Under the pieces are notes generated by a model. The model searched no databases and had not been told where the DNA came from. It saw only the letters and a list, made by a program, of their open reading frames with translations. Below, piece by piece: positions 35,601 through 41,795 of a DNA stretch of 64,000 nucleotides. Made by a program: the position numbers and the translations under genes. This stretch comes from Caulobacter sp048541825 (GTDB taxonomy: Bacteria > Pseudomonadota > Alphaproteobacteria > Caulobacterales > Caulobacteraceae): positions 2,604,001 through 2,668,000 of the forward strand of contig NZ_CP183332.1 of the NCBI RefSeq assembly GCF_048541825.1. Direction: 5' to 3'. Every line of letters starts with the position of its first letter. Positions within the stretch are counted from its first letter, which is position 1.

Positions 35601-36402
35601 CGAACCACGAGACCACCAGGGTCACATGATCCACCTGCGGCAGCTGGGCCTGCAGCTGGTCCAGCGACACCGCCAGATCCGGCCGGCCCTCGGCGTTGTT
35701 GACGTTCTCGGCCGTGGTGCGGGTGATGCCATCGCGGCGCAGCACGGCGTCAGTGGCATAGACGAACTCGCCCGCCCCGGGGAGCAGGCACACCCCCTTC
35801 AGCCGCGCCTCCAGACCCGTGGGCGAGCCCGGCCGGCGAAAAACCTCGAACGACAGCTGCGGCGCACGGTTTCCGAACGCCTCCAGCGGCAGGTCTTCGA
35901 ACACCACATAGGCCAGCCCCCGATAGGCCGGCGCCGCGCCTTCGACCGCCTCGATCAGCGGGTCGGGCGCCTGGTCCTCGGTTCCGCGATGCAGGCGCAT
36001 CGTCACCCCGGCCATGTCCATCACCTTGCCGTCGGCCCAGACCCGGCCGATCCCGTCGATGGCCCCCTCGCCCACCGCCACGGCGAACGACAGGCTGTAG
36101 GCATAGCTTGTGGTCTTCTGGCCCTTGCTGCCGCCGACCCGGCCCTCAATCCGCTTCTCGCGGAAACGGGCGGCCCAGAGGATGTGGCCGCCCACCCGGC
36201 CGCGCCCGAACACACACGGGATCGCCGCACCCTCGGCGGCGCCGGTGACGCGCAGTTCGGGAATGCGCGGCCCCATTTGGCGGGCCGGCGACAGCGCGCT
36301 GAGCACCGCATTGTCGGCCGCCCGGCCCAGCATCGCGCCGACGAAACCGCCGACGGGTCCGCCCAGGGCCGCGCCGACGGAGGAGAGGATCACCTGGGCC
36401 AT
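32602..36402 (-). CDS. GTA host-specificity/tail baseplate multidomain protein (RcGTA g15-like)
   Basis: 1266 aa, the largest structural protein of the gene transfer agent, forming the central tail tip that contacts the recipient cell. It begins MAQVILSSVGAALGGPVGGFVGAM, a hydrophobic Gly-rich segment. The GTA TIM-barrel-like domain covers about residues 400-750 (GFLIGSELRGLTTV, VDFYPPVTDWREGQDHLD and LTEFGCPAVDKGANAPNLF, glycosidase-like). The phage-tail_3 and C-terminal beta-rich domains follow. The frame is intact. It is the last GTA gene, directly after the g14 peptidase and a large inverted repeat. Confidence 0.93.
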   Translation of the reverse strand: MAQVILSSVGAALGGPVGGFVGAMLGRAADNAVLSALSPARQMGPRIPELRVTGAAEGAAIPCVFGRGRVGGHILWAARFREKRIEGRVGGSKGQKTTSYAYSLSFAVAVGEGAIDGIGRVWADGKVMDMAGVTMRLHRGTEDQAPDPLIEAVEGAAPAYRGLAYVVFEDLPLEAFGNRAPQLSFEVFRRPGSPTGLEARLKGVCLLPGAGEFVYATDAVLRRDGITRTTAENVNNAEGRPDLAVSLDQLQAQLPQVDHVTLVVSWFGTDLRCGSCQIKPGVDQAFKATIPYDWRAGGVDRGDAHLISLHDGGPAYGGTPSDRSVLQAIAELKRRGLKVTLYPFVLMDVPEGSSLPDPYGGAAQGAYPWRGRITCHPAPGQAGSPDGGATAASQVVAFFGGATPAQVGESEGLPSFSGSGWGFRRMILHYARLAQLAGGVDGFLIGSELRGLTTVLGAGGAYPAVSALRTLATDVRGMVGAGTQLGYAADWSEYFGHQPGGGHAVFHLDPLWADPAIDFVGVDFYPPVTDWREGQDHLDAAAGFEGPHDPAYLRARLTGGEGLDWFYASQTDRDAQVRTAITDGAHGEAWMFRPKDLKSWWSQPHHDRPAGVRSATPTAWVPRSKPLRLTEFGCPAVDKGANAPNLFIDPKSAESHLPPYSTGARDEFGQRRMLEAVLDWIADPAANPVSPIYGGPMIEAASAWCWDARPFPDFPARDHVWSDGPNWPLGHWLNGRAGVAPLAELVAALGARADVVLDPGEASGAVVGYVVDRPMRLRDALAPLTAAFGLDAVERGGEARLIAHSGLATAALDEADLAWPEDRPAAATTSRTLVEPAQALRLRFIDAGRDYQTGALIVRREDGQGTADADAPIVMAPAEAELAGRRMLNGSASARRETVVHLSPLAALRLEAGDRVTFAGETWRVARVDLDEHPRATLAPVPVGSELDGRIDWTPAPPREPVGPPALRVLDLPASSDDARPLVAAAAEPWRPFDIHAGGDLDTLKVRARISAPATLGETMTDLPPASPHRLDRGGRLTVRLEGATPASRTLAAVLAGDNALAVLAPSGAWEVIGFTTAQIVAEDVWTLSGLLRGQRDGVASEVALPAGAPVVLLDEAFVRLEVAPFERGAPLIVRAAPAGGPPSGPAMSEVGLTWRGRALRPLAPAHLRVRVSGGDRLVSWIRRDRLGGDVWEGEVPLSEAVQAWRLRVLNGAVVVREVELTAPAFVHTAAMRVADLAAGSAGALTVEVAQSSASLGWGAPTTRLL

Positions 36403-36424
36403 CTAGGGGGCTCCTTGGATTTTT

Positions 36425-36585
36425 CCTTCTGCCCTTGCGGGAGAAGGTGGCGCGCAGCGCCGGATGAGGGGTCGATCGTTCTGCAAGCTTGGCGCGCGGC
36501 CTCAGCGGGCGTCACGGCGGTCACGCCGTGCGACCCCTCACCCGAGCCGCTGGCGCGGCTCACCCTCTCCCGCAAGGGGAGAGGG
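36425..36585. repeat. Large palindromic repeat (CCTTCTCCC-type) between g15 and g14
   Basis: Outer arms CCTTCT...CTTGCGGGAGAAGG and CCCTCTCCCGCAAGGGGAGAGGG, each internally palindromic, flank GATGAGGGG / CCCCTCA arms. It overlaps the last 48 bases of the g14 frame and supplies its final residues and stop codon. Confidence 0.85.
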
Positions 36586-37149
36586 ATCTGGCTCCGGAAA
36601 CCGAAACGCCGCCACCAGCCGCTCACGCCACCATCGCCCCAGCCAGCTTTCGACGCAGGCGCGACCCCAGTAGGCGTGGATCATGCGGTCTTCAGCCGAC
36701 AGGATCGCGCAGTGCTTGGCCATCGCGCCGGGCTCCATGCGGAAGACAAGCACGTCGCCGGGGCTGGCGTTCGCTGGGGACAGCGGGACCAGCCAGCGAC
36801 CCAGCGCCTCCAGCAGGATCTCGCGCTCGCCCAGTTCGGCCCAGTCAGGCCGATAGGGCGGCGGGGTTTGCGGCTCCTCGCCATGCAGGGCGCGCCAGAC
36901 CCCCCGGACCAGGCCCAGGCAGTCGCAACCCACGCCGCGCAGGCTGGCCTGGTGGCGGTAGGGGGTGCCCAGCCACTGGCGGACGAGGGTGATAACAAAG
37001 TCCTCCCCCTGAAGGGGGAGGCGGTCCCCGACTTGATCGGGGGCCGGTGGGGGAAGACCGCACGGCTTGAGCAGCACTTCCCCCTCCGTCGGCCCGAACG
37101 GGCCGACACCTCCCCCGCTAGGGGGAGGACTTAGAACAGCGCACCTCAC
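36538..37149 (-). CDS. GTA NlpC/P60 cell-wall peptidase (RcGTA g14-like) with an in-frame repeat insertion
   Basis: A 203-aa tail-associated peptidase thought to cut recipient peptidoglycan. The catalytic Cys is in GVGCDCLGLVRGVWRAL and the His in MAKHCAILSA. HAYWGRACVESWLGRWWRERL follows. The GTG at 37149 overlaps the g13 stop (GTGA). After VRCAVL the frame runs through a 135-base palindromic repeat (45 codons, low-complexity PPPSGGGVG...GPTEGE) before resuming at VITLVRQWLGTPYRHQAS, where normal homologues begin. The C-terminus PSPLAGEGEPRQRLG comes from a second repeat. Whether translation begins at 37149 or at an internal GTG is uncertain. Confidence 0.85.
   Translation of the reverse strand: MRCAVLSPPPSGGGVGPFGPTEGEVLLKPCGLPPPAPDQVGDRLPLQGEDFVITLVRQWLGTPYRHQASLRGVGCDCLGLVRGVWRALHGEEPQTPPPYRPDWAELGEREILLEALGRWLVPLSPANASPGDVLVFRMEPGAMAKHCAILSAEDRMIHAYWGRACVESWLGRWWRERLVAAFRFPEPDPSPLAGEGEPRQRLG
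36998..37132. repeat. 135-bp palindromic repeat inserted in frame within the g14 peptidase gene
   Basis: Terminal arms AAGTCCTCCCCCT (36998-37010) and AGGGGGAGGACTT (37120-37132) are complementary, with inner palindromes (CCTCCCCCTGAAGGGGGAGG, and CCCGACTTGATCGGGG). The length is exactly 45 codons and no stop arises in the g14 frame. The same element occurs between genes at 40411-40530 and 56238-56353. Confidence 0.9.
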
Positions 37150-37790
37150 CGCCGGCCCCCGTCATGCCGCTCGCCCTCGGACGGATACAGCGTCAGGAAG
37201 TCCTCGCCCGGCATGGCCGGAAAGCCCCGAAAGTTGACGCCATTGGCGAAGCTGTCGACGCAGGTCCGCCAGCGCTTGTCGCAGCTGACGCCCGGCGCCG
37301 CCGACACCCCGCAGCGCGCATCGCCGAACACCGCGTCGCACAACCGGCCGAAAGTGCGACCTGCCACCCGGTCGAGGGCGGCCAGCGGACCTTCCAGCTC
37401 GGCGGTGAAGGCCTCGCCCTCGCGGCGAAGTCTGGCGATGCGCGCGGTCCACAGGCGCACCAGCAGGTCGGGCCGGCTCCAGTCCACGCGCAGGCAGGCT
37501 ACCGACGCGCCGTCATAGAGCCCCGCCTCAATGTCCGGGGCCGTGACCGCGCTGTCGTCCAGAGCGCCCAGCGCAGCCGAAAGGCCCGGCGCGAAACCGG
37601 CGGCGGTCTCGTGGGCCCCGGCGGTCCAGCCGGTGGCGGCGCGACAGGTCACGCCCTCGACCGGCAGATCGCGGTCATGATCGGTGAAGCCCAGCACCAC
37701 GCCGTCGCCGCGGGTCAGGATCCAGGCATGGCACAGGCTGGCCGCGCCGCTGTCGAGGCGAGCGGCCAGTTCGGCGGGAACGGCGCGCAT
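37146..37790 (-). CDS. GTA tail hub protein, DUF2163 family (RcGTA g13-like)
   Basis: A 214-aa protein of the phage conserved BR0599/DUF2163 family, part of the distal tail/hub of the GTA. It starts MRAVPAELAARLDSGAASLCHAW. Family features are VLGFTDHDRDL near residue 35, and a Cys-rich C-terminal portion (RLCDAVFGDARCGVSA, GVSCDKRWRTC and FANGVNFRGFPAMPGEDFL) typical of the iron-sulphur-binding GTA hub. The ATG at 37790 overlaps the g12 stop (ATGA). It overlaps g14 at the other end. Confidence 0.93.
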   Translation of the reverse strand: MRAVPAELAARLDSGAASLCHAWILTRGDGVVLGFTDHDRDLPVEGVTCRAATGWTAGAHETAAGFAPGLSAALGALDDSAVTAPDIEAGLYDGASVACLRVDWSRPDLLVRLWTARIARLRREGEAFTAELEGPLAALDRVAGRTFGRLCDAVFGDARCGVSAAPGVSCDKRWRTCVDSFANGVNFRGFPAMPGEDFLTLYPSEGERHDGGRR

Positions 37791-38422
37791 CAGGCCCGCA
37801 CCTCGACCAGCGGACAGGCGGCGATCCGCGCGGCGGCGAAGCCTTCCATCTGCAGGTCCAGCCGGTCGATGTCGAAACGCACCGGGGTGTCGAACTCGAA
37901 CCCGGCGCTCACCGCCGCGCCAACGGCGGGCGCGGTGACCAGGGTGACGAGTCCAGTGGCCAGGTCGACCGCGAAGGCGGCCGGGGCCAGGGCGACGCCG
38001 GCGACCGCGACCTTCACCGTGCCGGCCACCGGCTTGGCGATCGTGCGCGTCGCGACCTCGGCGCCGCCGCCATAGGCCTTGGTCAGCTGGAAGGTCTTGC
38101 GCGTCCCGTCGCCGGTTCCGATGGCCTGGTCGGTCGCCGCCGGCTGGGCCGACGGAACGCACGACTTGAAGTCACTGGGGTCACGGAAGCGGAACCCGTG
38201 CAGCCGTCCACGCCGGGCCTCGAAGAAGGCGACCAGCTGGGCCGCCTCGTCCAGCGGCCGGGCGGCGGTGGCGATCAGATAGCGGCGGCGCCCCTGGGCC
38301 CACGGGCTGGAGCGGCGCTCGTGGCCCGAGGCGAGGGTCACCACCTCGGTGCGCCGCTCGACGCCGCCCGTGCAGCCGAACGCCAGCCGCGCGGGCAGGC
38401 GGATATCGTGGAAGGCGCTCAT
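37790..38422 (-). CDS. GTA distal tail protein, DUF2460 family (RcGTA g12-like)
   Basis: A 210-aa protein of the TIGR02217/DUF2460 family, forming the distal tail ring of the GTA. It starts MSAFHDIRLPARLAFGCTGG at ATG 38422. The signature RRYLIATAARPLDEAAQLVAFFEARRG is followed by LHGFRFRDPSDFKS, both strongly conserved. It is separated from g11 by about 1 kb containing the plus-strand DUF805 gene and repeats, whereas these genes are adjacent in most GTA clusters. Confidence 0.93.
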   Translation of the reverse strand: MSAFHDIRLPARLAFGCTGGVERRTEVVTLASGHERRSSPWAQGRRRYLIATAARPLDEAAQLVAFFEARRGRLHGFRFRDPSDFKSCVPSAQPAATDQAIGTGDGTRKTFQLTKAYGGGAEVATRTIAKPVAGTVKVAVAGVALAPAAFAVDLATGLVTLVTAPAVGAAVSAGFEFDTPVRFDIDRLDLQMEGFAAARIAACPLVEVRA

Positions 38423-38496
38423 GGCGGCTCCTGGGGTTTGGGGTGTGGTTTGGGTTTGGCCGGCGCCGTAGACAGGGCTCAAGGCCAAAGACGGTT

Positions 38497-38618
38497 GTCA
38501 TCCCGCCCCAGCCTTGGCCCGAGCGCGCAGCGCGCAGATCCGGGACCGACGCCTGAGCTCAGCGCTTCCGGCGGTCCCGGATCTGCGCCCGGCTATCGCC
38601 GGCCTTGTTCGGGATGAC
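38497..38618. repeat. Long inverted repeat with GTCATCCCG/CGGGATGAC ends
   Basis: Outer arms GTCATCCCG (38497-38505) and CGGGATGAC (38610-38618) enclose CAGATCCGGGACCG/CGGTCCCGGATCTG. It has the same terminal sequence as the element at 53653-53766. It sits in the 416-base non-coding stretch between g12 and the DUF805 gene. Confidence 0.8.
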
Positions 38619-38645
38619 AGCCTTTGTAGAGACGTGTTCCCAGGC

Positions 38646-38820
38646 GTTTGCCTTGCCCTGCGGGAGAAGAGTGCCGAAGGCGCGGAGGGAGCAGACCGCG
38701 ATTAAGTCTGCGTCATGACCCGCTTTTCACTTCTTGCGCGGGCGCCCAGACCGTACGTATGAGGCAACACCTGAAGCGCGATGGCCGGCGAAACCGGCTT
38801 CCACTTTCGGCTATCGCGTT
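38646..38820. repeat. Repeat fragments ahead of the DUF805 gene
   Basis: A decayed copy of the CCTTCTCCC-type element (CCTTGCCCTGCGGGAGAAG, about 38651-38669) is followed by an imperfect inverted repeat at 38774-38820. The latter has GCGCGATGGCCGG and CGGCTATCGCG arms around an inner GCCGGCGAAACCGGC hairpin. No gene was seen here. Confidence 0.5.
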
Positions 38821-38838
38821 TTGGAACTGGAGACCGTC

Positions 38839-39297
38839 ATGGACTGGAAGAACCTGTTTTTCTCGGCCGAAGGCCGCATCGGCCGTCAGGCGTTCTGGAT
38901 CGGCTGGCTGTGCCTGCTGGGCGCCAACGTCGTGGCCGGCTGGGTGCCGTTCTTTGGTTGGGCGCTGTCGCTGGCCTCGATCTGGTGCTCGATCTGCATC
39001 CACACCAAGCGCCTGCACGACATGGGTCAGACCGGCTGGTGGCAGGTTCTGCCCTGGGTGTTCGGCCCGATCCTGGTGTTCGGCTCGGCCATCTCGATCG
39101 GCGTCTCGGCGGCCCTGGCGGCCATCGGCAACGGCGAGCCCGACCTGGCGGCGATCGCCGCTCTGGGCGGCTTCTTCATCTCGCTGTTCGTCGCCTTCGC
39201 GGTGTGGCTGGCCTTCACCCTGTGGGTCGGCTTCAGCACCGGCCAGCCCGGCGACAACAAGTACGGCCTGGCGCCGACGACGGCGGTGGCGATCTAG
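38839..39297 (+). CDS. DUF805 membrane protein inserted in the GTA cluster
   Basis: A 152-aa inner-membrane protein of the DUF805 family. The family opening MDWKNLFFSAEGRIGRQAFW is followed by four hydrophobic segments and the hallmark IHTKRLHDMGQTGWW (KR.HD...SGWW pattern), ending FSTGQPGDNKYGLAP. Function is unknown. The ATG at 38839 follows GGAG. It is on the opposite strand to the GTA genes, between g11 and g12, and is bordered by inverted repeats on both sides. I infer a later insertion without a GTA role, though a cargo function cannot be ruled out. Confidence 0.92.
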   Translation: MDWKNLFFSAEGRIGRQAFWIGWLCLLGANVVAGWVPFFGWALSLASIWCSICIHTKRLHDMGQTGWWQVLPWVFGPILVFGSAISIGVSAALAAIGNGEPDLAAIAALGGFFISLFVAFAVWLAFTLWVGFSTGQPGDNKYGLAPTTAVAI

Positions 39298-39300
39298 GAA

Positions 39301-39434
39301 AACCCCCTTCCCCCTTTGATGGGGGAAGGGTCGGGGATGGGGGTGACGCCACGTCGGAAGCGGGCTCGGCTTGCGTGAAATCCGCCGCCGCATCACCCCC
39401 AACCCTGCCCTTCCCCCATCGAGGGGGAAGGGTT
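39301..39434. repeat. Palindromic repeat (CCCTTCCCCC-type) between DUF805 and g11
   Basis: Arms CCCTTCCCCCTTTGATGGGG and CCCCCATCGAGGGGGAAGGG, each self-complementary, plus GATGGGGGTGA and TCACCCCCAACC, form a two-arm inverted element. A near copy occurs at 44361-44512. Confidence 0.85.
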
Positions 39435-39436
39435 CT

Positions 39437-39946
39437 TCATAGCCCCCTCGCCCCCAAACTCACCGCCCGCGCCAAAGCCTGGGCCAGCTGAGCATCCGAC
39501 CGCGCAAGACCCGCCGCGTCGCCGCCCTGCACATTGACCGTCACCGACACGCCACCGCCGCCCAGCGGCTCGACCGAGCCTGCGGCGGACGGCCGAAACA
39601 CCTCGGGCCCGCGCTCGCCGACCAGATAGGCCCCGCCCGCCGTGACCGGGCCGCCATCAGCCCGCCCGCCGGCAAAGACGCCGGACACCGCCTCCGCCAG
39701 ACCGCCACCCTTCATCGCCGCCCCGGCCGCGCCGATCACCGCGCGCGCCAGTTCGGCCAGCGAGATCTCGCCGTCGGCGGCCGCCTGGGCCAGAGACCTG
39801 GCCAAGCTGGAGCCCGCCCGGGCGAAAGCCTCCTCGATGGACGAGGCGGCGCGCTGGGCCGGAGCTTTCAGGGCCTCCAGCGCGGCGGCGGCCTCGGCCG
39901 CGCGGGCGGGGACGGACGACAGGCCGTCGGTGTCGAAACCGCTCAT
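39437..39946 (-). CDS. GTA tail tape-measure protein (RcGTA g11-like)
   Basis: A 169-aa tape-measure protein that sets the length of the short GTA tail. The N-terminal half is Ala-rich helix (AEAAAALEALKAPAQRAASS), and the middle contains ISLAELARAVIGAAGAAMKGG. The C-terminal half has the family hallmark RADGGPVTAGGAYLVGERGP, followed by EVFRP, and then VTVNVQGGDAAGLARSDAQLAQAL. The ATG at 39946 overlaps the stop of the upstream g10.1-like gene by 4 bases. Confidence 0.92.
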   Translation of the reverse strand: MSGFDTDGLSSVPARAAEAAAALEALKAPAQRAASSIEEAFARAGSSLARSLAQAAADGEISLAELARAVIGAAGAAMKGGGLAEAVSGVFAGGRADGGPVTAGGAYLVGERGPEVFRPSAAGSVEPLGGGGVSVTVNVQGGDAAGLARSDAQLAQALARAVSLGARGL

Positions 39947-40125
39947 GGCGGGGTCTCCTCATCGGGAAAGCGGGCGATCAGGGCGTCCAGGGACGGACGG
40001 GTCAGGACCGGCGCGTCGGGCGCAGCGGTCAGCATCCGCCATTCGCGCAGGGACAGCCGCCAGAAGGCTTGCGGCGGGATATTCAGCCGGACAGCCAGCC
40101 GCAGGGCCTCGGGCCAGCGGGTCAT
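39943..40125 (-). CDS. GTA tail assembly chaperone-like small protein (RcGTA g10.1-like)
   Basis: A 60-aa protein (MTRWPEALRLAVRLNIPPQAFWRLSLREWRML). The pattern of an amphipathic helix, then P..FW.LS..EWR.L, is that of the TIGR02216 phage family, thought to assist tape-measure folding. It overlaps the preceding and following genes by 4 bases each, supporting a real coupled gene despite its size. Confidence 0.88.
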   Translation of the reverse strand: MTRWPEALRLAVRLNIPPQAFWRLSLREWRMLTAAPDAPVLTRPSLDALIARFPDEETPP

Positions 40126-40397
40126 GCTGACGCCGCCAGGGCAGCGGCCACGGCGGCGACGGCTTCGGGGATCGTCACGGCGTCGAGGTCAACCGGCTCG
40201 CCCTCGATCAGGGCGGCCAGCACGGCCAGCAGTTCACGAGCCGACAGGGTCTCCATCCGGGCCGGCAACTCGCGCCAGTCGGTGAGGTTCAGCGCCCCTT
40301 CGATGCGGGCCAGCGCGCCCAGGGTCAGGCACAGGCGGCGCGGGAAGCCGGCCAGGTGGACGGTGACCTCGCCTCGGGCGGGGTTTGGGGGTGGCAT
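40122..40397 (-). CDS. GTA-specific small protein (RcGTA g10-like)
   Basis: A 91-aa protein. ARGEVTVHLAGFPRRLCLTLGALARIEGAL, read in two overlapping parts, is the family signature (beta strands, then L.LGALA.IE), followed by a helical ARELLAVLAALIEGEPVDLDAV. It belongs to the GTA_gp10/tail chaperone family acting in tail assembly. It lies just below a palindromic repeat that separates it from the tail tube gene. Confidence 0.9.
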   Translation of the reverse strand: MPPPNPARGEVTVHLAGFPRRLCLTLGALARIEGALNLTDWRELPARMETLSARELLAVLAALIEGEPVDLDAVTIPEAVAAVAAALAASA

Positions 40398-40410
40398 GGG
40401 ATGCGCCTTT

Positions 40411-40530
40411 CAAGTCCTCCCCCTGAAGGGGGAGGGGTCGGCGGAGCCGACGGAGGGGGAAGTGGCCGGCGTGGGATGACTTCCCCCTCCGGCCCCTTCG
40501 GGCCGCCTCCCCCATTAGGGGGAGGACTTG
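40411..40530. repeat. Palindromic repeat (AAGTCCTCCCCC-type) between g10 and g9
   Basis: CAAGTCCTCCCCCTGAAGGG at one end and ATTAGGGGGAGGACTTG at the other are complementary over their outer 13 or more bases, with inner GGCGGAGCCG and CGGCCCCTTCGGGCCG hairpins. It is a full copy of the element found in frame in g14. Confidence 0.9.
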
Positions 40531-40947
40531 TCAGATCGCCGTGAACGTCACCGCGCCGGCCGACGCCAGGCTCAGCGCGAACGCCGCCTCGCCGTCGTGG
40601 TCGCCGGCATAGTCCAGGGCCGCGACCAGGAACGGCCCTTCCAGCTGGCCAAAGTCAGGGATCACCAGCCGCCAGGTGCGCGCCGACTGGTCGAAGAAGC
40701 TCTGGCGCACCTGGGCGTCCGAGGCCGCGTCGCGAAACACGCCCGCGCCCGAGACGGCGCACGAGCGCACGCCGGCCCCGGCCAGCAGTTCACGCCAGCG
40801 GCCGGTGCTGTCGCTGTCTGTGGTGTCGATGCTGCGGGCGTTGAGGCTGATGGTCCGGGCCCTCAGGCCAGCGACCGTGACGAAGGTCGGGGTGGGCGCC
40901 CCGTCGCTGATCTTCAGCAGGATATCCTTGCCGGCTTGAGCGGCCAT
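40531..40947 (-). CDS. GTA major tail tube protein (RcGTA g9-like)
   Basis: A 138-aa tail tube subunit. It starts MAAQAGKDILLKISDGA, and TFVTVAGLRARTISLNARSI is the family signature, followed by DTTDSDSTGRWRELLAGAGVR with the conserved WRELL. A typical beta-barrel remainder ends in SAGAVTFTAI. ATG 40947 was used, since the longer open frame upstream overlaps g8 in a different frame and is not coding. Confidence 0.93.
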   Translation of the reverse strand: MAAQAGKDILLKISDGAPTPTFVTVAGLRARTISLNARSIDTTDSDSTGRWRELLAGAGVRSCAVSGAGVFRDAASDAQVRQSFFDQSARTWRLVIPDFGQLEGPFLVAALDYAGDHDGEAAFALSLASAGAVTFTAI

Positions 40948-40964
40948 GGGTGGGCTCCGTAGGA

Positions 40965-41354
40965 CTAGAGGGGTTCGGTCACTGCTCGCACGCGCACGAT
41001 GCCGAGGGTCAGCTCGCGGTCGGCGGCGGGGAAGACGTCGGCATAGGCCACGCGCAGATTGACCAGCCGTCGGCCGACGATGGTCGGGCGGGCGTCGTGG
41101 ATCACAGCGCGGACGGCGGCGACCACGGCTCTGGCCTCCTCCGGCCCGCCGAATTTCGAGACGCAGGTCAGGGTCAGCAGGTGTTCGACCACCTCGCCCT
41201 CGACGATGCGGCTCTCGGTGCGGCTGACGGCCAGGCAGGGATAGGTCGGCACGCGGGGGGCGCGGGCATAGATCCGCTGGCCAAGGATGGCGGTGATGGC
41301 CGGCGCGGCCTTGAGGGCGACGACGAGGCCGTCGGCCAGGGCTTGATCGCTCAC
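40965..41354 (-). CDS. GTA tail terminator, DUF3168 family (RcGTA g8-like)
   Basis: A 129-aa protein capping the tail tube at the head-tail joint. It starts at GTG 41354 (VSDQALADGLVVALKAAPAI), overlapping the g6 stop by 4 bases (GTGA). Family features are LGQRIYARAPRVPTYPCLAV, then a middle strand EHLLTLTCVSKFGGPEEA and a C-terminal LRVAYADVFPAADREL. There is no g7 (stopper) gene between it and the adaptor gene, as there would be in Rhodobacter. Confidence 0.9.
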   Translation of the reverse strand: MSDQALADGLVVALKAAPAITAILGQRIYARAPRVPTYPCLAVSRTESRIVEGEVVEHLLTLTCVSKFGGPEEARAVVAAVRAVIHDARPTIVGRRLVNLRVAYADVFPAADRELTLGIVRVRAVTEPL

Positions 41355-41620
41355 AGGCGAGCCTTTCGATAAGGGGCCAGCCACGGCTCGACCAGGGCCA
41401 GCGAGGGCTCGCCGGTTTCGCGGTGCGCATGGGCGTGGGCGACCAGGGTCAGGATCGCCAGCCGCAGGGGCGCCGGGCTGGCGGGGGACAGGGTCAGGCC
41501 GGTGGCGGCGGCGACACGAGCCTCGGCGGCGTCGATCAGCAGGGTGATCGTGGCGTCCTCCGAGGCGTCGGACGCGCGCAGAAACGCCCGGGCCTCGGCC
41601 AGGGTGAGAGATTGGGGCAT
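41351..41620 (-). CDS. GTA head-tail adaptor (RcGTA g6-like)
   Basis: An 89-aa protein of the phage head-tail connector (gp6-like) family. LTLAEARAFLRASDASEDAT is followed by ITLLIDAAEARVAAATG, a helical hairpin typical of such connectors (L..E.K..LR....DDA.I..LI..A). The C-terminus is LVEPWLAPYRKARL. It overlaps g8 by 4 bases. A long inverted repeat separates it from the capsid gene. Confidence 0.9.
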   Translation of the reverse strand: MPQSLTLAEARAFLRASDASEDATITLLIDAAEARVAAATGLTLSPASPAPLRLAILTLVAHAHAHRETGEPSLALVEPWLAPYRKARL

Positions 41621-41638
41621 GTTGGGGGTCTCGACTTG

Positions 41639-41790
41639 TCCTTCTCCCCTTGCGGGAGAAGGTGTCGCCGTGAGGCGACGGATGAGGGGTCGCGCGGTCT
41701 TTCAGGTGATCGCGAAGCAGATCGGACAGGTCACAGAGACCCCTCATCCGACCTGCTTCGCAGGCCACCTTCTCCCGCAAGGGGAGAAGG
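41639..41790. repeat. Palindromic repeat (CCTTCTCCCC-type) between capsid and adaptor genes
   Basis: Ends TCCTTCTCCCCTTGCGGGAG and CTCCCGCAAGGGGAGAAGGA are complementary, and CGGATGAGGGG pairs with CCCCTCATCCG further in. It is the same family as 36425-36585 and 48051-48182. Confidence 0.9.
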
Positions 41791-41795
41791 AAAAC

